DNA of 64,000 nucleotides from Bog-756 sp963710495 (GTDB lineage Bacteria; Actinomycetota; Acidimicrobiia; Acidimicrobiales; RAAP-2), in assembly GCA_963710495.1 (NCBI GenBank), contig CAVQAI010000009.1:248001-312000 (forward strand). Direction: 5' to 3'. Of the stretch, positions 16,684 to 25,448 are shown piece by piece. A program made the position numbers and the translations under genes. The notes under the pieces are model-generated. The model was given only the letters and a program-made list of their open reading frames with translations, made no database searches and had not been told where the DNA came from. The number at the start of each line of letters is the position of its first letter. Within the stretch, counting starts at the first letter, position 1.

Positions 16684-17766
16684 TCAGGGCCCGGTCCGGA
16701 GCAGCAGTTCGAGCGTGGCCGAGACCCGTTCGAGCTCACCGGCGTGCACATGCTCCCCCGGGGTGTGCGCGAGGACCGGGTCACCCGGGCCGAAGTTGGC
16801 GGCGGGGATCCGATGGGACCAGAGCGAGGCGACGTCGGTCCACCCCAGCTTGGCTCGGGGCGGTGACCCGCTCGAGGCGACCAGCTTGGCCAGCAGTGGA
16901 TGGTCGAGAGCCGGTGGGGCGCCGCCGGCGGACTCGACCAGCTCCCACTGGTCACCGGCCTCGAGGTGGGGGGCGATCAGTTCCCGCATCGACACCTCGG
17001 CGTCCTCGATCGACCGGTCCGGTGCGAACCGGTGGTTGAGGAGCAGGCTCGCCTCGTCGGGCACGACATTGGGGGCCACCCCACCGGCCACGTCGACCGC
17101 CTGGAGCTGCTCGGCGTACTCACATCCGTCGAGGACCGGGCGACGGCCCCGGTAGCTCGCCACCGAGTCGAGCAGCGGCCCCAGACGGTGGATGGCGTTG
17201 CGGCCTTCGCCCGGGCGGGCAGTGTGGGCCCGCTGCCCGCGCAGGCCCACCCGGACCCGGAGGGTCCCCTGGCACCCGGCCTCTACCACTCCCCCGGTCG
17301 GCTCGCCGAGGATCGCGGCATCGACGTCAAGGAGATCGGGGCGGGCTTCCAACAGCTGGATCAAGCCGTTGAACTGCTGCTCGACCTCTTCGCAGACGTA
17401 GAAGCACCACGTGACGTCGACCGCCGGGTCCGACAGCACGGCGGCCAGATGGAGAAAAACGGCCAACCCCCCCTTCATGTCGGCCGCCCCCACGCCGTAG
17501 AGCACGTCGCCCTCCAGCCGGGGCTCCTCGTTGCCCCCGACGGGCGGCACCGTGTCGAGGTGACCGGCCAGCAGGACCCGGCTGTCCCGGCCGAGCTCGG
17601 TCCGGGCGACGACGTTCGCCCCTACCCGCTCCACGTCCAGCCACGGGCAGCGGGCGAGGGCCGACTCCACGGCATCGGCCATCTGCCCCTCGTGATGGCT
17701 GACCGAGGGCACGGCCACCAGCGCGGTGGCCAGCCCCAACAAGCCCTGTGGGATCCCTTCGTTCAC
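16684..17766 (-). CDS. dapE: DapE, succinyl-diaminopimelate desuccinylase
   Basis: DapE removes succinate from N-succinyl-LL-diaminopimelate in lysine and cell-wall synthesis. This M20-family zinc peptidase has 360 residues, with metal-binding LLAGHLDTVPPVGG, GVGAADMKGGLAV, the catalytic CEEVE pair, and GEPTGGVVEAGCQG. The dimerisation (lid) domain lies in the middle and a final HTPGEHVHAGELE motif near the end supplies a metal ligand. The start at 17766 overlaps the dapD stop by 4 bp, so the two are coupled. Confidence 0.93.
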   Translation of the reverse strand: MNEGIPQGLLGLATALVAVPSVSHHEGQMADAVESALARCPWLDVERVGANVVARTELGRDSRVLLAGHLDTVPPVGGNEEPRLEGDVLYGVGAADMKGGLAVFLHLAAVLSDPAVDVTWCFYVCEEVEQQFNGLIQLLEARPDLLDVDAAILGEPTGGVVEAGCQGTLRVRVGLRGQRAHTARPGEGRNAIHRLGPLLDSVASYRGRRPVLDGCEYAEQLQAVDVAGGVAPNVVPDEASLLLNHRFAPDRSIEDAEVSMRELIAPHLEAGDQWELVESAGGAPPALDHPLLAKLVASSGSPPRAKLGWTDVASLWSHRIPAANFGPGDPVLAHTPGEHVHAGELERVSATLELLLRTGP

Positions 17767-18590
17767 GTGGAGACGCCGTGTTGGCGCAGGATGTCGTTCA
17801 GCCCGGCCTTGTCATGGCGCTGCCCCTCGGTGAGCCGTTTGATCACCAGCACGCAGGGAAGGAAGAACTCACCTCCCGGATAGTCCCGGCGCCGCGACGC
17901 CTGCACGGCCACGCACCAGGGCGGGACATGGCCCCGGCTCAGTTCCTCGCCCGTCTCGGCGTCGATGACCGGGATGGCGGGGTTCAACAGGGTGCCCTCC
18001 CCCAGAACTGCGCCCCGGCCGACGCGCGCGCCCTGGGTGATCATGGAGCGACTGCCGACCATGACCTCGTCCTCGATGACGACCGGGGCCGCCTGTGCCG
18101 GTTCGAGCACTCCGCCGATGCCCACGCCACCGGAGAGGTGGACCCGTTCTCCGATCTGGGCGCACGATCCCACCGTGGCCCACGTGTCGACCATGGTGCC
18201 GGCACCGACCCGGGCGCCGATGTTGACGTAGCTCGGCATGCAGATGACGCCCTCGCCCAGGTATGACCCCCATCGGGCCGACGCCCCTGGCACCACCCGT
18301 ACCCCGGATGTGACGTAGTGGCGTTTCAAGGGCAGCTTGTCGGCGAACTCGAACGGGCCCACCTCGACCGTCTCCATGGCGCGCAGCCGGAAGAGCAGGA
18401 GGATGGCCTCCTTCAGCCAGCGGTGGACCACGACGGTGTCGGTGACCGGGTCCACCTCGGCCACCCGTGCGTCACCCCGATCGAGCAGGTCGATGGCCTC
18501 GGACACGGTGGCCAGGGCGTCGGTGTCGTCCGGACCGAGCTCGCCGGCCCGCGCCACGAGCAGTTCGATCTGCGACTGGAGGTCTGCCAT
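17763..18590 (-). CDS. dapD: DapD, tetrahydrodipicolinate N-succinyltransferase
   Basis: DapD transfers succinyl from succinyl-CoA to tetrahydrodipicolinate, the step committing to the succinylase route. The product is 275 residues with a C-terminal left-handed beta-helix of hexapeptide repeats (IGARVGAGTMVDTWATVGSCAQIG, then VMVGSRSMITQGARVGRGAVLG). Length and sequence look like the E. coli-type enzyme and not the longer mycobacterial type, as far as I recall them. It is preceded by dapC, 41 bp away, and overlaps dapE. Confidence 0.93.
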   Translation of the reverse strand: MADLQSQIELLVARAGELGPDDTDALATVSEAIDLLDRGDARVAEVDPVTDTVVVHRWLKEAILLLFRLRAMETVEVGPFEFADKLPLKRHYVTSGVRVVPGASARWGSYLGEGVICMPSYVNIGARVGAGTMVDTWATVGSCAQIGERVHLSGGVGIGGVLEPAQAAPVVIEDEVMVGSRSMITQGARVGRGAVLGEGTLLNPAIPVIDAETGEELSRGHVPPWCVAVQASRRRDYPGGEFFLPCVLVIKRLTEGQRHDKAGLNDILRQHGVST

Positions 18591-18631
18591 GGAGGGAGAC
18601 GTTAGCCCTGGGCTTCGAAGTGGCCGGCCCG

Positions 18632-19843
18632 TCAGCCGGCGAGAATGGAGGGCTGCTGCAACAAGCGCTCCCCCACCACGGCGAGCCGCTCCATCGGCTG
18701 CACCACGGCCAACCGGACGAAGCCGGCACCGTCCGGCCCGTAGAGTTCGCCCGGGCTCACCAGCAGTCCCGCCGTCAGGGCCAGATGCTCGGTCAGGGCC
18801 CAGCCCGCCCCGGCCATGACGGGTGGCACCGGTACCCAGAGGTAGAAACCGCCGGCCGGCATCGGCGCGGTGAGCCCCACCCCGTCGAGCAGCTGCTGGA
18901 CGAAGACAAGCCGCTCCCGATAGCGGTGTCGCTGCTCGGTGACGTGGGCGTCGTCGGCCAGGGCCACCGCACCACCGGCCTGCACCGGGCCTGGGACCAT
19001 GAGACCGGCGTGCCGCCTCACGTCACGGAGGTACGCGACCAGCGTCGGGTCGCCGGCGAAGAAGCCGGCCCGGATGCCAGCCAGGTTCGAGCGCTTCGAC
19101 AGGGAGTGGACGGCCACCACTCCCGACAGTCCGCCGGCGAGCACGGTGGCCGGACGGCCCTCCCAGGTGAATTCGGCATAGCACTCGTCCGAGAACACCG
19201 GGACATGGTGGGCCCGGCCCCAGTCGGCCACCACCGCCAGGTCGGTTAGCCGGCCGGTCGGGTTGGACGGGGAGTTGGTCCACAGCATCAGAGCCCGCTT
19301 CACGTCATCCGGCTCGATCGAGGCGAGATCGAGCCCGCCGCCGTCGAGCTCGCCGACGGGCACGGCCCGGCAAGCGGCCAGCTCTGCCCCCATGGCGTAG
19401 GTCGGGTAGGAGACCGCCGGGTAGAGCACCGTGTCCCGCCTCGGCGTGCGCAGCCGGAGGTAGTGGGGGGTGGAGGCCACGAACTCCTTCGTCCCTACGC
19501 AGGCGGCCAGCTCGGCGTCGGCGTCGACCGCCACGTCGAACCGCCGGGCCAACCAGGCCGTTGCGGCCCGGCGGTAGGCGGCCGACCCGGCCGAGGCCGG
19601 ATAGCCGCGCTCGGCGTTCGAGGCGGCCATGGCCTCGAGCACCGAGGTCGGTGGCGGGTCGCAGGGAGTTCCGATCGAACAATCGACGATCCCGGCCGTA
19701 TCGATCGTCCCGGTCCCAAGCCCGAAGCGCTGCTCGGCCCGGGCCTGGAGGGCGTTCAGCCGGTCGTAGGGGTAGGCCGGCGGCGCAAAGCCGGCCTCGC
19801 CGGCGGGGTCCGCCGCCGGCGCCGGATCGGGAGCCGGGGTCAC
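18632..19843 (-). CDS. dapC: DapC, succinyldiaminopimelate aminotransferase
   Basis: This PLP enzyme of fold type I makes N-succinyl-LL-diaminopimelate. The 403-residue product has CVGTKEFVA, YPTYAMGAEL, LWTNSPSNPTGRL, the DECYAEF loop and the PLP-lysine context HSLSKRSNLAGIRAGF, all typical of actinobacterial DapC. The GTG start at 19843 overlaps the hflX stop. It lies next to dapD and dapE, which makes the assignment firmer than sequence alone, since class I aminotransferases vary in substrate. Confidence 0.9.
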   Translation of the reverse strand: MTPAPDPAPAADPAGEAGFAPPAYPYDRLNALQARAEQRFGLGTGTIDTAGIVDCSIGTPCDPPPTSVLEAMAASNAERGYPASAGSAAYRRAATAWLARRFDVAVDADAELAACVGTKEFVASTPHYLRLRTPRRDTVLYPAVSYPTYAMGAELAACRAVPVGELDGGGLDLASIEPDDVKRALMLWTNSPSNPTGRLTDLAVVADWGRAHHVPVFSDECYAEFTWEGRPATVLAGGLSGVVAVHSLSKRSNLAGIRAGFFAGDPTLVAYLRDVRRHAGLMVPGPVQAGGAVALADDAHVTEQRHRYRERLVFVQQLLDGVGLTAPMPAGGFYLWVPVPPVMAGAGWALTEHLALTAGLLVSPGELYGPDGAGFVRLAVVQPMERLAVVGERLLQQPSILAG

Positions 19844-21147
19844 GGGGTCAGGAACTCGGCGAACCGCGCCGTCCCGGCATCGTCCAGCACGACCTGGATC
19901 CGGGCCGACCCCTCCCCTGCCTCCTCGGCCACGATCTCACCCTCCCGGTGCACCGCGGCCAGGATGTCACCACGAGCCCAGGGCACGACCAGCTCGACCA
20001 CCCGGTCACCCACTCGGAGACGGTCGCCCAGGGCCGACAACATGGCTTCGAGGCCCTGGCCCGTGCGGGCCGAGACCATCACCGAACCCTCGTGGGCAGC
20101 CATCAGGCGCCGGGCCTCCTCGCCGAGTCCGTCGCCGGCCGTCAGGGCGTCGGCCTTGTTGACCACCAGGAGCTCGGGCAGCCCGTCCGCTCCGATCTCG
20201 GCCAGCACGGTGCGCACCGCGTCCACCTGGCCGGCCAGATCGGGGGCCGTCCCGTCGACCACGTGGAGCAGGAGGTCCGTTCGCCCGACCTCCTCGAGCG
20301 TCGACCGGAATGCCTCCACCACCTGGTGGGGGAGTTTGCGCACGAACCCCACCGTGTCGGTCAGGAGGACGGTCTCGCCGCCGGGGAGGGCCAGCTGGCG
20401 GGTCCGGGGGTCGAGGGTCGAGAACAGCCGGTTCTCGACGGTGACGTCGGCACCACACAGCCGGTTGAGCAGTGTCGACTTCCCTGCGTTGGTGTACCCG
20501 ACCATGGAGACGGACCGCTGTCGGGAACGGCCCCGGCCCCGCCGCTGGGTGCGCCGGGTCCGCTCCAGCTGGCGGAGGTCTCCCTCGAGCCGGCTCATGC
20601 GCCGGACCAGACGGCGACGGTCCACCTCGAGCTTGGTCTCCCCGGGGCCCCGGGTGCCGATGCCGCCCGCCTGTTGGCTGAGGGATCGGCCCCGGCCCCG
20701 CAACCGCGGCAGGCGGTAGCGGAGCAGGGCCAGCTCGACCTGGGCCCGCCCTTCTGGGGTCCGGGCGTTCTGGGCGAAGATGTCGAGGATGACCGCGGTC
20801 CGGTCGATGGCCGTGCGACCCAGGATCGACTCCAGATTGCGCTGCTGTGCGGGCGAGAGCTCGTCGTCGAAGACCACGGTGTCGGCGTCGACCGACCGGC
20901 ACAGGGCGGCCAGCTCCTCCGCCTTGCCCCGCCCCAGATAGGTGGCGGGGTCGGGCGCGGCCCGGCGTTGCAGGACGCGTTCCACGACGTCGGCACCGGC
21001 CGTGTCCACCAGCAGGGCCAGCTCGTCGAGGCCCGCCTCGGCCTCGGACGGGGTGGTGTTGGGCAGCACCACGCCGATCAACACGATCCGCTCCCGTACC
21101 GAACGGGAGATCAGCGTGTCGGTGAACGCGGAGTCCTCGGGGCTCAC
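19840..21147 (-). CDS. hflX: HflX, ribosome-associated GTPase
   Basis: HflX splits stalled or stressed ribosomes using GTP. The product has 435 residues from the GTG at 21147. The N-terminal HflX domain (YLGRGKAEELA, DDELSPAQQRNLE, GRTAIDRTAVILDIFAQNA) is followed by GGIGTRGPGETKLE and a GTPase domain with GYTNAGKST, LTDTVGFV and NKAD. The open frame continues 50 codons upstream but overlaps dapF; GTG 21147 gives a 4-bp GTGA overlap with the dapF stop, the pattern used throughout this operon. Confidence 0.95.
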   Translation of the reverse strand: MSPEDSAFTDTLISRSVRERIVLIGVVLPNTTPSEAEAGLDELALLVDTAGADVVERVLQRRAAPDPATYLGRGKAEELAALCRSVDADTVVFDDELSPAQQRNLESILGRTAIDRTAVILDIFAQNARTPEGRAQVELALLRYRLPRLRGRGRSLSQQAGGIGTRGPGETKLEVDRRRLVRRMSRLEGDLRQLERTRRTQRRGRGRSRQRSVSMVGYTNAGKSTLLNRLCGADVTVENRLFSTLDPRTRQLALPGGETVLLTDTVGFVRKLPHQVVEAFRSTLEEVGRTDLLLHVVDGTAPDLAGQVDAVRTVLAEIGADGLPELLVVNKADALTAGDGLGEEARRLMAAHEGSVMVSARTGQGLEAMLSALGDRLRVGDRVVELVVPWARGDILAAVHREGEIVAEEAGEGSARIQVVLDDAGTARFAEFLTP

Positions 21148-21977
21148 AGCTCCGGATCCACCAGCGCGGCCAGGTCCACCTTGACGGCGGCCACCCGGCG
21201 CACCGGCCCGCTCAGGTAGATCGCCGAGCCGTTCAGGGTGACCTCCAGGGTGCCACCCGGATTGTGCACGGCCACCCGCTCGCCCACCAGCCCCCAACTA
21301 CGGGCGGCGGCGGCGGCGGCCGCGCTGCCGGTGCCGCAGGCCTGGGTCTCGCCGACGCCCCGCTCCCAGACTCGGAGGTTCAAGGAGTCGCCCCCCGGAC
21401 CGACGGAGATGAACTCGACATTGACCCCGTCGGTGTGGACCTCCTGGAGCCGGGGGCCGAGCTCGGCCACGTCGACGTCGCTCGGATCGGGACCGAGGAG
21501 CACCAGATGGGGGTTGCCCATGTCGACCCGGCGGGCTCGGCGCCCACCGGACGGTTGGGGTTGGTCCGGACCGAGCACCGCCGCTCCCATGTCCACCGAG
21601 GCGGTGGCCCAGCCGGGACGTTCGCCGGGCTCGTACTCGACCTGGCGCACACCGGCGCCCGTCGCCACGCCGAAGGTGGGTGGCTTGACCAGGTCGGCAT
21701 CGACCGCCGCCTGGGCCAGGCACCGGATCCCGTTCCCGCTCATCTCGGCCGGGCTCCCGTCGGCGTTGTGGAGTTCCATGGCCAGCTCGGCGCGTCCGTC
21801 GCCGGCCAGCACCCGGATAAACCCGTCGGCCCCGACCCCGAAACGGCGGTGGCAGAGGGCCCGTACCACGGCGGCGTCGAGGGGGAGCTCGTCCTCGGGA
21901 TCGAGGAGCACCAGGAAGTCGTTGCCGGCGCCGTGGTGCTTGGTCAGGCGGAGGCGCCGGCGCTCAGGCGGATTCAT
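21144..21977 (-). CDS. dapF: DapF, diaminopimelate epimerase
   Basis: DapF converts LL- to meso-diaminopimelate without cofactor, using two cysteines. The 277-residue product starts MNPPERRRL at the ATG 21977, which overlaps the miaA stop (ATGA). It contains KHHGAGNDFLV, the first catalytic region MSGNGIRCLAQ, and the second cysteine in ETQACGTGS. The longer open frame (start 22076) lies inside miaA and is rejected. It directly supplies MurE with its substrate. Confidence 0.95.
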   Translation of the reverse strand: MNPPERRRLRLTKHHGAGNDFLVLLDPEDELPLDAAVVRALCHRRFGVGADGFIRVLAGDGRAELAMELHNADGSPAEMSGNGIRCLAQAAVDADLVKPPTFGVATGAGVRQVEYEPGERPGWATASVDMGAAVLGPDQPQPSGGRRARRVDMGNPHLVLLGPDPSDVDVAELGPRLQEVHTDGVNVEFISVGPGGDSLNLRVWERGVGETQACGTGSAAAAAAARSWGLVGERVAVHNPGGTLEVTLNGSAIYLSGPVRRVAAVKVDLAALVDPEL

Positions 21978-22981
21978 CGTGCTCGGTCCAGTCTCCCACT
22001 GCGCCCGGGTCGGGGCGTCTTCCCCCGCAGACCAGCCCGGAGCGCACCCACCGGGTCGTCCTCGGGGCTCACCCACACGATACGAGGATCGCGGCGGAAC
22101 CAGGCCATCTGGCGACGGGCGAAGATCCGAGTACGCCGGATGGCCAACGCCACCGCCTCGTCAAGGGACACGTCGCCCTCCAGATGGGCCAGCAGCTCGC
22201 GGTAGCCGAGGGCCTGACGGGCGGTCCGCGACAGACCAGCGGACCGGGAGGCCAGGGCCTCGACCTCGGCCAGCAGACCGTCGGCCATCATCGAATGGAA
22301 GCGCTCGGCGATGCGTCGGTCGAGCCAGTCCAGGTCGGGCCGGAGCCCGACGATGGTCACCGGGGTCGGAGGATAGCGATCGAGGCCGGGGCCGAACGAG
22401 GAGAACGGGCGGCCGGAGCCCACCGTGACCTCGAGCGCCCGTAACAGGCGCCGCCCGTTGGACGGTCCCACCCGACGGGCCGCCGCCGGGTCGAGACGGT
22501 CGAGGCGCTCGTGGAGGAGGACCAAGGCGGCGTGGCGCTCCGCGCTCTTCTCGGGTCCGGCGGCTTCGAGCGTGGCCGCCAGCTCGGCCGCCACCGCCGG
22601 GAAGCGACCGGGGAAGCTCAGCCGGTCGACCACCGCCCGCACGTACAGCCCGGTCCCACCCACCAACAGGGCGGCGTGCCCCCGCGACGAGATGCCGTCC
22701 AGGACCGAGCGCGCCTCGGACTGGAACCGCTGCACCGTGAATTCCTCGTCCGGCTCGACCAGGTCCACCAGGTGGACGGCGACCGTGGCGCGGACCCCAG
22801 CCGACGGCTTGGCCGTCCCCACGTCCATATGGCGGTAGACCGCCATGGAGTCGACCGAGACCAGCTCGACGGGATGTGGCCCGTCCTCTTCTGCTCGGGC
22901 CACGCCGACGGCGACGGTCGTCTTTCCCACGGCGGTCGGGCCGACCAGCGCCACCGACGGCGGTGAGGGACGGCCGGTCAC
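21974..22981 (-). CDS. miaA: MiaA, tRNA dimethylallyltransferase
   Basis: MiaA prenylates A37 of tRNAs that read UNN codons. The product is 335 residues with the P-loop GPTAVGKTT, VSVDSMAVYRHMDVGTAKP, the VGGTGLYVRAVVD stretch and C-terminal QMAWFRRDPR. miaB, which acts on the prenylated base, is the next gene upstream (37 bp away), and dapF follows with a 4-bp overlap. Confidence 0.95.
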   Translation of the reverse strand: MTGRPSPPSVALVGPTAVGKTTVAVGVARAEEDGPHPVELVSVDSMAVYRHMDVGTAKPSAGVRATVAVHLVDLVEPDEEFTVQRFQSEARSVLDGISSRGHAALLVGGTGLYVRAVVDRLSFPGRFPAVAAELAATLEAAGPEKSAERHAALVLLHERLDRLDPAAARRVGPSNGRRLLRALEVTVGSGRPFSSFGPGLDRYPPTPVTIVGLRPDLDWLDRRIAERFHSMMADGLLAEVEALASRSAGLSRTARQALGYRELLAHLEGDVSLDEAVALAIRRTRIFARRQMAWFRRDPRIVWVSPEDDPVGALRAGLRGKTPRPGRSGRLDRAR

Positions 22982-23018
22982 GGCGTGACGGGGATACCCG
23001 GGCCCACGCTCCGAACGC

Positions 23019-24464
23019 TCAACCGGCCGAGACGGGGATCCGTACCCGATGGGCCGGTCGCGCCGTCACCCGTACCAGGTCGCCGGTGAGGTGGTGGGGC
23101 GCGGCGCCGGTGACCCGGATCTCGGCATAGGCGCCGGGGCGGGGGGCACGGGTTCCGGCCGGCCGGAAGTGGACGAGCTTGTTCTGGCCGGTGCGCCCGG
23201 TGATCAGGGAGGGGTTCCGCTTCGAGGGACCCTCGACCACCGCCTCCTCGATCCGGCCCACCCGGGCCCGGTGTCGGGCCAGCGCCGAGCGCTCCACCAC
23301 GGTGCGGAGCCGTTCGAAGCGGTCGGCCACCACGTCCGCCGGGACGGCCCGGTCGGCCATGGCCGCCGCCCGCGTTCCGGGCCGCGGCGAGAAGATGAAG
23401 GTGTACGTGCTGTCGTACGACGCCTCCGCCACCACTTCCAGCGTGCGCGTGAAGTCCGCTTCCGATTCACCGGGAAAGCCCACGATGAGGTCGGTGGTGA
23501 CGGCCAGGTCGGGAATGGCCCGCCGAGCCTCGGCCAATCGAGCCAGGTACCGCTCGGCGGTGTAACCGCGGCGCATGGCCGTAAGGACGGCGTTGCTCCC
23601 CGACTGGAGCGGGAGATGGAGGTGGTTGCAGACCGCCGGGGTCTCGGACATGGCCTCGATGGTCTCGGGCCGGAGGTCCTTCGGATGCGGGCTGGTGAAC
23701 CGCACACGGCGAATCCCCGGCACCGACCCGACGGCCCGCAGCAGCTCGGCGAAGAGCGGTCGGCGGCGGGTCAGGTCGCGACCATAGGAGTTGACGTTCT
23801 GGCCGAGGAGGGTGACTTCCGTGACCCCTCGTCCGGCCAGGACCTCGACTTCGGTGACCAGGTCCTCGAACCGGCGGGAGACTTCGGGTCCCCGCACGGA
23901 CGGCACGATACAGAACGCGCACGAGTTGTCGCACCCGGTCTGGATGGTCACCCAGGCGGCGAACGGTTGGTCACGCACGGCCGCCAGGGCTGCGGCCTTT
24001 CCGTCCTCGTCCCGGCCCGACTCCGGCCTCGGCTCCTCGCCGAGCTCGATCACCGGGCCGGTGGTGGCCGCCCGCCGCAACAGGGCCGGAGCACGCGCCA
24101 GGTTGTGCGTGCCGAACACCACATCCACGTGGGGCGCACGCTGGCGGACCCGATCCCCGTCCATCTGGGCCAGGCAGCCGCCCACGGCGATCTGCATGCC
24201 CGGCCGGCGCTCGCGGAGAGCCTTGAGGTTGCCGAGGTGACCATAGAACTTGTTGTCGGCGTTCTCCCGGATACAGCAGGTGTTGAACACCACCACGTCG
24301 GCCGACTCGAGGTCGGCCGAGGGCACCAGGCCGTCCGCCACCAACGCGCCGGCCAGGCGTTCCGAGTCGTGCTCGTTCATCTGGCAGCCATAGGTTCGGA
24401 TGTGGAAGGTACGCGGCACGGCGACTTCCCCCTGGGGAACCGCAGTTGGCTCGAGTGGGCTCAT
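23019..24464 (-). CDS. miaB: MiaB, tRNA-2-methylthio-N6-dimethylallyladenosine synthase
   Basis: MiaB is a radical-SAM methylthiotransferase acting on i6A37 in tRNA. The 481-residue product has an N-terminal MTTase domain (TYGCQMNEHDSERLAG, NTCCIRENA) with three cysteines for one iron-sulfur cluster. The radical-SAM motif GCDNSCAFCIVP, GQNVNSYGRD, HLPLQSGSNAVLTAMRR and a C-terminal TRAM domain follow. It is the upstream partner of miaA in this operon. Confidence 0.95.
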   Translation of the reverse strand: MSPLEPTAVPQGEVAVPRTFHIRTYGCQMNEHDSERLAGALVADGLVPSADLESADVVVFNTCCIRENADNKFYGHLGNLKALRERRPGMQIAVGGCLAQMDGDRVRQRAPHVDVVFGTHNLARAPALLRRAATTGPVIELGEEPRPESGRDEDGKAAALAAVRDQPFAAWVTIQTGCDNSCAFCIVPSVRGPEVSRRFEDLVTEVEVLAGRGVTEVTLLGQNVNSYGRDLTRRRPLFAELLRAVGSVPGIRRVRFTSPHPKDLRPETIEAMSETPAVCNHLHLPLQSGSNAVLTAMRRGYTAERYLARLAEARRAIPDLAVTTDLIVGFPGESEADFTRTLEVVAEASYDSTYTFIFSPRPGTRAAAMADRAVPADVVADRFERLRTVVERSALARHRARVGRIEEAVVEGPSKRNPSLITGRTGQNKLVHFRPAGTRAPRPGAYAEIRVTGAAPHHLTGDLVRVTARPAHRVRIPVSAG

Positions 24465-24524
24465 CGGCCGTCCAGGATACGACGCCGGGCCGATACCCGG
24501 TGCCGGCGCCCGACCGGGGTGCGG

Positions 24525-25430
24525 TCAGCTCTCGTTGAAGTCGAAGACGTCCGCTCGGTCACCGCGGTCGACGACCAACCCGTGCATGTCGGGATGGAGG
24601 ACCAGAACCTGGCCGGGAACGTCCGCCTCGTCGAGAGCCTCGGCTGCCGCCGCCTGCACTTTGTGCACGTCGGTGCCGCGGGAGATGCCGAGCAACGAGG
24701 GGCCGGCGCCCGACCAGCACACGGCCAGGGCGCCCCCGGCCATCAGGGCGGCGAGCAGCTTGGGGGCCGGTGGGAAGAGCGGGCTCCGGTAGTCCTGGTG
24801 CAGCCGGTCCTCGGTGGCTTCGCCGATCAGCACCCGGCTGTCGGCCAGTCCGGCGATCAACAGCGCCAGCCGTGAAAGGTTGAAGGCGGCGCTGTCGCGG
24901 CTGACCTGGGCCGGCAGCACCTGGCGGGCCCGGGAGGTGGACAAGGTGACGTCGGGCACGATGACCACGAAGGCCAGCGACACGTCGAGGGGGAGCCGCA
25001 CCGCCTGCACCCCGCCCTTGACCCGGGCCGCGGCCACCAGGCCGCCGACCGTCGATGCGGCGGCGTTGTCGGGGTGACCGTCCATCTGGGCGGCCACGGC
25101 CAGTGGATCATGCGCTCCCGCCGCGGCGGCGGCGGCCACGGCCAGGGCGGCCGACGAGCCGAGCCCCCGGGCGATCGGGATCCTCGAGCGGACGGTGATG
25201 GCCAGCCGGTCGGTGCCCGCCACATCGATGGCCACCCGCGCCGCCAGGTGTGACGGGTCGTCGGACATGCCGGCCCCTTCGCCCTCGGATCGCACCACCA
25301 GACGGGAGGCCTTCTCCACCTCCACCTCCACGTAGCGGTCGAGCGCGAGGGCCAGGGTGTCAAACCCCGGTCCCAGATTGGCCGCCGACGCTGGAGCTCG
25401 CGCGCGCACGACAGACAACGTACTCGTCAA
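24525..25430 (-). CDS. thrB: ThrB, homoserine kinase
   Basis: ThrB phosphorylates homoserine for threonine synthesis (GHMP kinase family). The product is 301 residues with an N-terminal ANLGPGFDTLALAL motif, the ATP-binding PIARGLGSSAALAVAA loop and the C-terminal SGAGPSLLGI glycine-rich motif. The best start is a TTG at 25430; a GTG seven codons later is possible. hom and thrC, its usual neighbours, are not in the window; it sits between a carboxypeptidase and miaB. Confidence 0.88.
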   Translation of the reverse strand: MTSTLSVVRARAPASAANLGPGFDTLALALDRYVEVEVEKASRLVVRSEGEGAGMSDDPSHLAARVAIDVAGTDRLAITVRSRIPIARGLGSSAALAVAAAAAAGAHDPLAVAAQMDGHPDNAAASTVGGLVAAARVKGGVQAVRLPLDVSLAFVVIVPDVTLSTSRARQVLPAQVSRDSAAFNLSRLALLIAGLADSRVLIGEATEDRLHQDYRSPLFPPAPKLLAALMAGGALAVCWSGAGPSLLGISRGTDVHKVQAAAAEALDEADVPGQVLVLHPDMHGLVVDRGDRADVFDFNES

Positions 25431-25448
25431 AGGCCGGGCGGTACGGGA